A stretch of 12,047 bases of DNA, taken from contig CANDLP010000030.1 of NCBI GenBank assembly GCA_947385505.1, positions 1 through 12,047 of the forward strand, given 5' to 3'. This DNA is from an uncultured Clostridia bacterium. Lineage in GTDB: Bacteria > Bacillota > Clostridia > Oscillospirales > Ruminococcaceae. A model generated the notes under the pieces. That model was not told where the DNA came from and searched no databases. It was given only the letters and a program-made list of their open reading frames with translations. Positions within the stretch are counted from its first letter, which is position 1, and each line of letters begins with the position of its first letter. Positions 6,949 through 12,047 of the stretch are shown here, piece by piece. The position numbers and the translations under genes were made by a program.

Positions 6949-7653
6949 TTATCTCCTGAGAAAAGTCATCATTTTATGCTTAACTTCATTTACCCTTTTT
7001 CTGCTTAACGGAACAATTTGCTTTGTATTATTTGTATTAAGAACAACGCGTTCTCTTTCAACAGAAAAAATATAGCTGCTGTTCACAAGGTATGATGAAT
7101 GCGTTCTTATAAAGCCTTTAGAAGATAATCTTTTTTCAAGTTTTGACAGCGGTTCGCTGAAAGTAAAGTTCCCCGATATAGTATGAGCTATAATTTCATG
7201 GCTGTATGATTCAAAGAATATTATATCACTGTATTTTGCATAAATTTCATTGCCGTGAGATAAACAGGTAAAAAACTCGCTTTTGCTTTCAAAAAAATTC
7301 TTAATATCTTTAATTACGATTAACAGTTCTGAATCAATATGTTTTTTTCGTATGAATCCAAACGGCCTGTATCGGAATGAGGAAAACACAAAACTGTCAT
7401 GATTTGTAACGAAAATTAAAAGCGTTCCTATTTCGCGTTCTCTTATATAAGCCGCAATTTCTTCGCCTGTTAGATACGGCATATCCACATCAAGAAAAAT
7501 AATATCGTATTTTTCAACGTGACCGAGTATTTCCATACTGTTATGGTAAACCGAAACGGAACATTTCATTTCGCAGGTCTTAAAAGCATCTTCCAAATTT
7601 TTTTGAAAAGAATTCAGAAACAGAGGTTCATCATCACAAATAGCTGCTTTCAT
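6949..7653 (-). CDS. LytTR-family response regulator (system 2)
   Basis: 234-aa transcription regulator with a receiver domain (about 2-120) and a LytTR DNA-binding domain (about 135-232). The receiver has D7-D8, the phospho-acceptor Asp55 in IIFLDVDMP, Thr83 in FVTN and a lysine at 103/104 in FGFIRKKH; the proline that usually follows the conserved lysine is replaced. The output domain has SDIIFFESYSHEI and GFIRTHSSYLVN, both typical of LytTR proteins. The ATG is preceded by AAGGAG with a 7-nt spacer. It is the first gene of a tight pair with the membrane GHKL kinase. Likely targets are its own promoter and the neighbouring ABC operon, but I could not identify LytTR direct repeats with confidence. 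Confidence 0.95.
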   Translation of the reverse strand: MKAAICDDEPLFLNSFQKNLEDAFKTCEMKCSVSVYHNSMEILGHVEKYDIIFLDVDMPYLTGEEIAAYIREREIGTLLIFVTNHDSFVFSSFRYRPFGFIRKKHIDSELLIVIKDIKNFFESKSEFFTCLSHGNEIYAKYSDIIFFESYSHEIIAHTISGNFTFSEPLSKLEKRLSSKGFIRTHSSYLVNSSYIFSVERERVVLNTNNTKQIVPLSRKRVNEVKHKMMTFLRR

Positions 7654-7683
7654 AGCGGCGCTCCTTATGCTTTTTACAATTGT

Positions 7684-7711
7684 ATATTATTTAAGTATCG
7701 AACATTATCAA
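7684..7711 (-). promoter_or_regulatory. Predicted promoter of the system 2 regulator-kinase operon
   Basis: Minus-strand TTGATA (7706-7711), a 16-nt spacer and TAATAT (7684-7689), about 30 nt before the ATG at 7653. A short palindrome AACATTA/TAATGTT (7701-7707/7716-7722) overlaps the -35 and could be an operator. Confidence 0.5.
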
Positions 7712-7833
7712 ATCATAATGTTTAATCAAAAAACAGCACATAACTTTTTAAACTAAGCGATTTTGGGGATGCTTATATTTTAAATTTACAATATAAGTGC
7801 AGCATCCAATAAAAAAGCAGCCCATCAAGCAGC

Positions 7834-7916
7834 CTTTGTGGTATAATGTAAGTAACGACACAAACCATAGACCAAGGATGCAGCAAATGAGATATTATAC
7901 ACATTATACCACAGAG
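7834..7916 (+). promoter_or_regulatory. Transposase promoter inside a long inverted repeat spanning the start codon
   Basis: An extended -10 (TGG followed by TATAAT at 7842-7847) has no good -35. This -10 lies within the left arm of an inverted repeat (7834-7849 and 7901-7916; the inner 12 bp are perfect, GTGGTATAATGT/ACATTATACCAC, plus an outer G.U pair on the plus strand). The ribosome site AAGGATG and ATG 7887 are in the loop, and the right arm covers the first codons. A transcript starting at this promoter lacks the left arm, whereas read-through RNA contains both. Confidence 0.5.
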
Positions 7917-8141
7917 AAAAGGAAAATGTCAAGGGTTCAGCTTGCGGGCATGTTGGCAATTACACGAAAGTTGAACCGGCCGCCGTCAACTGTGTGCTGC
8001 GAAATCGGTCGAAACCAAAAAGCGGACGGTACATACTCGGCAAATTATGCCTGCAAACAATATGCAAAACGACGTAGAATTTGCGGCAGAAAACCAATCT
8101 TAGCTGTCGGCGAAGCGGGTGAGTATGTTATGTTCTCGTAA
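7887..8141 (+). pseudogene. IS30-family transposase, N-terminal remnant
   Basis: From ATG 7887 (after AAGGATG) the frame reads MRYYTHYTTEKR, then a helix-turn-helix region with RPPSTVCCEIGRN, then GTYSANYACKQYAKRRR and CGRKPIL, ending in EYVMFS and a stop at 8139-8141. The motif order is that of the IS30 transposase N-terminus (DNA-binding HTH followed by the YxxxAxxxYxxRR region). Intact members are usually 300-400 aa, so the whole DDE catalytic domain is absent. Against the common pattern the HTH seems about three residues short, and the usual STVSREI has become STVCCEI, both signs of decay. The frame is open upstream to ATG 7797, but that extension has no family-like sequence and is not used. 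The product should be inactive for transposition. Confidence 0.85.
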
Positions 8142-8153
8142 AGCTTAATTTAA

Positions 8154-8387
8154 TGTGGTCTCTCCTCTCTTGAAGCCGTTGCTGATCTACAATATGCCGG
8201 CGGAGCGACCGGAGTCGTTTCCAATGCTGCTCTTTATGCCCGCGAAATGGAAGAAATACGAAAAAATAAAGGTAATTTTCTACCAAAACATCTTGACAGT
8301 CAAAATATTATATGCTATAATACATCTGCCAACTTGAAATTATGCTGTACGGCGGATCGAAAAACAACTCCCGGTAAATCGGTATAA
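8154..8387 (+). pseudogene. Unidentified open-frame fragment without start codon
   Basis: A 77-codon stop-to-stop frame whose first part looks like real protein: EAVADLQYAGGATGVV, then SNAALYAREMEEIRKNKG and NFLPKHLD, an alanine-rich and then amphipathic helical stretch. From about 8290 it becomes low-quality where it crosses a promoter. There is no ATG or RBS at its beginning, and it abuts the truncated transposase, so it is best read as a piece of an older gene left by rearrangement. I do not recognise the family. Confidence 0.4.
8293..8321 (+). promoter_or_regulatory. Fully consensus sigma-A promoter with extended -10
   Basis: TTGACA at 8293-8298, a 17-nt spacer and TATAAT at 8316-8321, with TGC directly before the -10 (extended -10). 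This is the best possible match to the housekeeping promoter. The start of transcription is expected near 8328, just before the 8333-8394 stem-loop. Downstream lie a frameshifted secreted-protein remnant and the lipoprotein gene, which is the likely present beneficiary. Confidence 0.85.
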
Positions 8388-8394
8388 TTTCAAG
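8333..8394 (+). repeat. 15-bp stem-loop at the expected 5' end of the transcript
   Basis: CTTGAAATTAT (8333-8343) pairs perfectly with ATAATTTCAAG (8384-8394). In plus-strand RNA the stem extends by four more pairs, two of them G.U, to 8347/8380. Those two would be mismatches on the minus strand. The interior may form a small helix (TACGG with CC-GTA, one bulge). I could not match it to a riboswitch class I know. It may be a stabilising 5' hairpin or a short palindromic repeat. Confidence 0.55.
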
Positions 8395-8420
8395 AATATT
8401 AAAATTTTGCGGAAAGTCAA

Positions 8421-8637
8421 ATGAAAAAGATCCTGTCAATGCTTTTGCAGTCGTAATAGGCATCGTGCTGAATATGTCTGTGTTCGCGGAAGATATTATA
8501 TTCAGCAAAATGAAGAGCCGCTCAAAATTTATATGGATGATTTAGAAATTATCAATGAAAAACTGGGGACTAACTGCAGCATACCTGTCGAATACTTTAA
8601 CGACAGCGAAACACGTGTTGGAGGTGTGGCGTTTTAT
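8421..8637 (+). pseudogene. Frameshifted remnant of a secreted protein gene
   Basis: Three reading frames in succession give one sensible N-terminus. ATG 8421 begins MKKILSML; then, one frame over from 8447, AVVIGIVLNMSVFAED completes a signal peptide with a VFA cleavage site. One frame over again from 8503, QQNEEPLKIYMDDLEIINEK and LGTNCSIPVEYFNDSE look like a mature secreted domain. Two small indels (each equal to a one-base loss) explain this. GGAAAG precedes the ATG, and a consensus promoter lies 100 nt upstream. After about 8610 the frame runs directly into the lipoprotein gene, so the original 3' part is lost. The family is not identified; the I-N-x-K-L-G-T-N pattern recalls exported proteins of Clostridia, from memory only. 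Confidence 0.6.
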
Positions 8638-9396
8638 ATGAAGAAAAAATATTATCAAGCGGTCTTATTGTTCGTCATATGCATATCGGCAGTACTGCTC
8701 GGCGGCTGCGCTTTTAACCCCGCCGAAATTTCCGTTTCGGAATTGCCCGAACAGACGGATTACGCAGGTGTTGTTGGTCTCAATTGCTTCCTTGAACCGA
8801 CGGAAAATGCTGAACAAAAATATAGAGAAACGGATCAAATGCAGGAACCGGCAAAAGCGTCGAACATATGTCTCTTGGAAGACTTTGAGGATTTCGGCGC
8901 GGCAGGCGAAAAACTTCAAATGGATATTTTGGATTTCGGAGTCCGCGCTAAGGTTCGGATGTGTAAAATATATGATTCTTGTGTTCTGCAGGCAAACATA
9001 TTTCTTGCCGACGAGGAAGACTGGAATTCAACCGGCGGTCTTGTCAAAACGTCCATAGAGGACGTGGGCGGCAATTCCATTCACTCCCCTGAGGCGAATC
9101 CGAACGAAGTCATACTGCCCATCGGACAGTACGTACTTTTAAACCCCGACGAAGAAAGAACCGCTCTTTTTACTGAATACAAAACAGATAAGATTTCTCA
9201 AAAATCCTACTTCAGCGAAAAATTGCAAAGCGACGTCCATTTATATTTCGGAAAATATGCCGAATCCGATAATGTCACGGTAATGGTTGCGTCTGCGGTC
9301 ACAGAATATGCCGGCGCCGTTTACAAGCTGAATTTTGAAAACCGCGATTTTAAAAGTATGGAAGATTTTGAAACAAACGCCAAAAAAATAATATGA
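8638..9396 (+). CDS. Predicted lipoprotein of unknown function
   Basis: 252 aa from ATG 8638. The N-terminus MKKKYYQAVLLFVICISAVL ends in a lipobox LGGC with Cys24, so the protein should be lipid-anchored on the outer face of the membrane. The mature part is acidic, with a low-complexity linker after the anchor and then a probable mixed alpha/beta domain (ICLLEDFEDFG, DILDFGVRAKVRMCKIYDS, VILPIGQYVLLNPDEERTA, VHLYFGKY, VMVASAVTEYAGAVYKLNF). I do not recognise a family. The same frame is open to ATG 8533, but the extra 35 residues belong to the upstream pseudogene and would bury the signal peptide, and ATG 8533 lacks a ribosome site. ATG 8638 has GGAGGT, although at a rather long 12 nt. A consensus promoter at 8293 and a terminator at 9491 frame a single-gene transcript. 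Confidence 0.8.
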   Translation: MKKKYYQAVLLFVICISAVLLGGCAFNPAEISVSELPEQTDYAGVVGLNCFLEPTENAEQKYRETDQMQEPAKASNICLLEDFEDFGAAGEKLQMDILDFGVRAKVRMCKIYDSCVLQANIFLADEEDWNSTGGLVKTSIEDVGGNSIHSPEANPNEVILPIGQYVLLNPDEERTALFTEYKTDKISQKSYFSEKLQSDVHLYFGKYAESDNVTVMVASAVTEYAGAVYKLNFENRDFKSMEDFETNAKKII

Positions 9397-9490
9397 AAGT
9401 ACTATTAAAAAGATAAAATGTTCTCAGACATTAAATAAAATTTGCCACATTCCGCAGTCTGAGGTTATTATTTTGCTAAAGCTTTTTATT

Positions 9491-9515
9491 ACACCGGCTC
9501 AGCCGGTGTTTTTTT
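9491..9515 (+). terminator. Rho-independent terminator of the lipoprotein gene
   Basis: ACACCGGC and GCCGGTGT form an 8-bp GC-rich stem with a 3-nt loop, followed directly by seven T on the plus strand. It lies about 95 nt after the stop at 9396. A weaker inverted repeat CTCAGAC/GTCTGAG (9423-9429/9457-9463) lies between. The 9-mer GCTAAAGCT occurs on both sides of the terminator (9475-9483 and 9518-9526). Confidence 0.9.
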
Positions 9516-9530
9516 ACGCTAAAGCTCCAA

Positions 9531-9564
9531 TAAAAAACGCGGCATATCAAAATGACACGCCGCG
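9531..9564 (-). terminator. Rho-independent terminator of the M16C peptidase gene
   Basis: In minus-strand RNA CGCGGC/GCCGCG plus six inner pairs (GTGTCA with TGATAT, two of them G.U) form a 12-bp stem with a 3-nt loop (9538-9564), followed by six T (complement of 9532-9537). It lies about 40 nt after the stop codon at 9606. The gene pair is convergent and each side has its own terminator. Confidence 0.85.
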
Positions 9565-9605
9565 CCGAATTATAAAACAATCCCTCGCCTTACTCCCATA
9601 TAATA

Positions 9606-12047
9606 TTAAAACTCAAATATCTCAAGTCCTTTGCATTCTTTCAGCGCCGCTTCATGTCCGACAACGCAAACCGCACCGTTATCAGCCAGCTTATCAAGCA
9701 CCCTGCACTGCTCTTTGAGCTTCTCCTTATCTGCGGTCAATATTTCCTTTCTGATCCGAATCTGCTCATTTTCGTCAACTCCCATAAACCAAAGCGCGTC
9801 CGCATATGCGCCCTGCTCTGCCGGAGCTCTCAAAGGCTCGCTGTTTCCGATTTCGGCAATTATATAGTTGTCTATTCCCTCATCGCCGGCGCAAAGTTCT
9901 TTAACATAGTCCGACAGAGTGTTGTAGGTTTCCAGCGAACGTGCAGGCGAAGGATCGCGGTACGAATAACAGAATAACCTTCCTCCGAAGCCCGGCACCC
10001 TCATTCCGGCGCCGTAGGCTCCGCCCTGTACACGTATTTTGTTCCATAAATAATCGTAAGTGAGAATTGTATTCAACACCTTCAGACTTCCCGAAAGCTT
10101 TTCCCCTGTTTCTGAAAGGTGATATCCCTTTACCGCGTAAGATACCTGACTTGGCACTTTAATACCCATTTTATCGGGAAGCTTCGTTTTGTATTCCGCA
10201 TTTTCGGGAAGCTCCTTACCTTCGGGTACGGCGGAGATAAGGTCGGCTGTGTCGATTTCCTCGGTATTGGTAACGCTTACAATAAGCCCGTTTCTGATGA
10301 TGGAGTCTTTATAGATACGGTTAACCAATATCTTGAATTCGCCTACGGTTTCGTCAAAATTCTTGACAAACTTGTGGATATAATTTATTGACGAATAACC
10401 GTTTATGGCCTCTTCCGCTGCGTCGGCTGCCGTAAAATGAGCGCAGGCGCAAAGGGAAGCAAGAGCATGACCGTTTCCCATGGCGGACTGTCTGAGGGTT
10501 TCGTCAACCTGAGCAGCTTTTTCCTTAATCTTGTCGTTATGGTCAAATTCGGTGTTCAGTATTATTTCCTCTAAAAGCTTTTTTGCTTCTCCCAGATTCT
10601 CTTCCAGCAGTCCCGCGCTTACCGTAAGACAAGGAGTACACTTTTCCTTGTCTCCCCTGTTCATTGCCGCCAAATTAAAATGAAGGCTTCCTATATATGT
10701 CTTTATTCTTTGCTGAAGCTCCAGTACGCCGTAATTTTTTGTGGGCAATTCCTTGTAGAGACGGGGCAAAAGCGTTATTTTGGTCAGCTCTTCCGAGGTT
10801 AGATTTGTGAGGGGGAAATACAGCTTTAAATGAATAATTCCATTTGTGGCCACTTTATGATAAAGCACCTTGGCGCCGTTTACGGTCTTCTCATACGTTT
10901 TTGTCATTTCGGGAAGCTCGCTCACTTCGCTTAAAGGCAGCTTGGGAAGTTTTGCCCTCGCTTCGGGGGAATCCGGCTCGGTCTGCCACTTGTCAAGGCT
11001 TTCCTTCTGTGCCTTAAGTTCGCTTATCTGCTCTTCCGAAAGGGTTTGTGTTTCGGATTGAATCCTTTTTTCTTCCTCCGCCCTTAATTCTTCGCCCAAC
11101 TTTGTGGAAGGAAGTATACGAAGAGAGGAAAGCTCTTCATCACTGCCCAAAAGCTCGGTGAGAAGTTTTTCAAAGCCGTCGCCCTCAGCCATTTTTCTGA
11201 GTTTTTCTATCACGCCGTTGTAAACGAGATAAGTCATGGGGTCGCCGCCGTACAGCCAGCTGTTTTGGATAAGTATGGCGCGCTCTATGCCCTGAGGCTC
11301 AGGAAGCTCTTTAATTTTATAAGCCATGCTGTTTATGGAAGCGGTAAGAGACTTTTTGTCAATTCCTTCGGAGATCAGTTTGCCCGCAGCGTCGCTTATG
11401 ATTTTTCTTATTTTTCCCTCGTCACCGTTCTTGATATTTCTTGCCACTATCAAAAGATAAGGCTGAGCGATTCCATCCTCAACGTACAGAGAAAAATCCT
11501 CCGCAAGCCCCGATGACAATACCGCTCTCTTTACGGGTGATTCGTTGGTGCCCGCTATGGCGTCGCTCAGCACCTGAGCCGCCAATATCTTTTCGTTTTC
11601 CTTCCAGTTTGCCACTATCTTGGCTAAAACAAGGACGGTTTTCTTTCCGTTGTCCTCGCCTTCCGCTATCTCATAGTGATCAACTCCGTCCGCGGCAACG
11701 GGTTTCTGGTCGTTTAATTCGTGAACGGTGGGGCTTTTTTCGTATTTTTGCAGATACGAGTCGATAAGCTCAAGGGTTTCCTCCAACGGAACTTCGCCGT
11801 CAAGGAAAATACGTGAGTTTGTGGGGTGATAATAGCTGTTGTATACCGCTTTGTATTGTTCATAGGTAAGGTCGGGGATTACACGGGGATCGCCGCCCGA
11901 ATTAAAGCGGTAGCAGTTGTCGGGGAACAATAAAGCATTTATGCCGCTGAAAATGATGGAATCCAGATCGGACATAGCGCCCTTCATTTCGTTGAATACA
12001 ACGCCCTTGTATATAGGCTTGCCGTTTTCGTCAAACTCGGTGTGTAT
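9606..12047 (-). CDS. M16C metallopeptidase, presequence-protease (PreP)-like; N-terminus beyond the window
   Basis: The last 813 residues of an insulinase-type zinc peptidase. The frame is open to the right edge and begins with the family-typical IHTEFDENGKPIYKGVVFNE followed by MKGAMSD, so ATG 11987 is internal. Relatives are about 970 aa, so roughly 150 residues are missing, including the HxxEH zinc motif that should lie there. Visible parts: the rest of the first M16 domain (VYNSYYHPTNSRIFLDGEV), a charged helical hairpin with LPKLPLSEVSELPE, the M16C-associated region with TNGIIHLKLYFPL, and a C-terminal M16 half carrying KIRVQGGAYGAG, the Arg/Tyr substrate-binding motif about 140 residues from the end. 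Known PreP-type enzymes degrade unfolded peptides inside a closed chamber, so a peptide-clearing role is likely. It has no obvious link to the two-component genes. Third codon positions appear richer in G/C than in the signalling genes. Confidence 0.94.
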   Translation of the reverse strand: MHTEFDENGKPIYKGVVFNEMKGAMSDLDSIIFSGINALLFPDNCYRFNSGGDPRVIPDLTYEQYKAVYNSYYHPTNSRIFLDGEVPLEETLELIDSYLQKYEKSPTVHELNDQKPVAADGVDHYEIAEGEDNGKKTVLVLAKIVANWKENEKILAAQVLSDAIAGTNESPVKRAVLSSGLAEDFSLYVEDGIAQPYLLIVARNIKNGDEGKIRKIISDAAGKLISEGIDKKSLTASINSMAYKIKELPEPQGIERAILIQNSWLYGGDPMTYLVYNGVIEKLRKMAEGDGFEKLLTELLGSDEELSSLRILPSTKLGEELRAEEEKRIQSETQTLSEEQISELKAQKESLDKWQTEPDSPEARAKLPKLPLSEVSELPEMTKTYEKTVNGAKVLYHKVATNGIIHLKLYFPLTNLTSEELTKITLLPRLYKELPTKNYGVLELQQRIKTYIGSLHFNLAAMNRGDKEKCTPCLTVSAGLLEENLGEAKKLLEEIILNTEFDHNDKIKEKAAQVDETLRQSAMGNGHALASLCACAHFTAADAAEEAINGYSSINYIHKFVKNFDETVGEFKILVNRIYKDSIIRNGLIVSVTNTEEIDTADLISAVPEGKELPENAEYKTKLPDKMGIKVPSQVSYAVKGYHLSETGEKLSGSLKVLNTILTYDYLWNKIRVQGGAYGAGMRVPGFGGRLFCYSYRDPSPARSLETYNTLSDYVKELCAGDEGIDNYIIAEIGNSEPLRAPAEQGAYADALWFMGVDENEQIRIRKEILTADKEKLKEQCRVLDKLADNGAVCVVGHEAALKECKGLEIFEF

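Larger units (their letters stand above)
7765..8141 (+). mobile_element. Decayed 5' end of an IS30-type insertion sequence
   Basis: The segment holds a bulged inverted repeat (GGATGC with TTATATT at 7767-7779, pairing with AATATAA at 7790-7796 and GCATCC at 7802-7807), a transposase promoter and the first quarter of a transposase. The body and 3' end of the element are missing, and no right inverted repeat or target duplication can be recognised. The left boundary is a guess; the bulged repeat may or may not belong to the element. Confidence 0.55.

Noticed and set aside
7797..7886. Upstream extension of the transposase frame from ATG 7797
   Set aside because: The 30 extra residues do not resemble the IS30 family, whereas ATG 7887 has AAGGATG upstream and begins with the typical MRYYxHYT sequence.
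8328..8420. Known riboswitch in the structured leader
   Set aside because: I looked for c-di-GMP, preQ1, fluoride, SAM and cobalamin signatures and saw none of the conserved cores.
8533..8637. N-terminal 35 residues of the longest frame as part of the lipoprotein
   Set aside because: No ribosome site before ATG 8533; the residues continue the upstream frameshifted secreted-protein remnant and would place a lipoprotein signal peptide inside the protein.
9654..9977. Plus-strand open frames opposite the M16C peptidase
   Set aside because: They mirror the strong coding bias of the peptidase gene and show no recognisable domain.

Overview
The window looks like a chromosomal segment of a moderately AT-rich Firmicute, most likely a Clostridia/Oscillospiraceae-type gut anaerobe. 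The reasons are strong AAGGAG ribosome binding sites, GHKL/LytTR two-component pairs, an FtsX-type peptide/lipid ABC exporter, an IS30-type remnant and a PreP-like M16C peptidase. This placement is inference; there is no rRNA or other taxonomic marker.

Layout. (1) Positions 1-1395, minus strand: a LytTR response regulator followed by a soluble GHKL histidine kinase that runs off the left edge. A 170-nt island of nested hairpins separates the two genes. (2) Positions 1537-1977: a small exported eight-cysteine protein with a strong stem-loop downstream. (3) Positions 2083-5273, minus strand: an 842-aa FtsX-family ABC permease starting at TTG, overlapping its ATPase by ATGA. (4) Positions 5402-5583: a leader and terminator region with two directional stem-loops. 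(5) Positions 5619-7653, minus strand: a second LytTR regulator and a six-TM GHKL kinase, 4 nt apart. (6) Positions 7765-8637, plus strand: a scrapyard holding an IS30 transposase remnant, an unidentified ORF fragment, a fully consensus promoter with a structured leader, and a frameshifted secreted-protein remnant. (7) Positions 8638-9396, plus strand: a lipoprotein of unknown function with a canonical terminator. (8) Positions 9531-12047, minus strand: the last 813 residues of an M16C metallopeptidase with its own terminator, convergent with the lipoprotein.

How the genes may work together. Two LytTR/GHKL systems bracket a permease-ATPase pair of the type often controlled by adjacent two-component systems that sense antimicrobial peptides or envelope stress. 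The membrane kinase at 5619-6944 is the natural sensor. The ABC pair could be its target or its co-sensor, and the soluble kinase would be a second, cytoplasmic input. No AgrB/AgrD-type peptide maker is visible, so any signal peptide would come from elsewhere. The functional link is inferred from position and shared strand only.

A recurring feature is that several stem-loops (5402-5445, 5510-5583, 7834-7916, 8333-8394, 9538-9564) contain G.U pairs in one strand's RNA that become A.C mismatches in the other. In every case the better-folding strand agrees with the transcription direction of the neighbouring gene or promoter. No clearly new system is evident; the least explained parts are the hairpin island at 526-698 and the leader/pseudogene stretch at 8154-8637.
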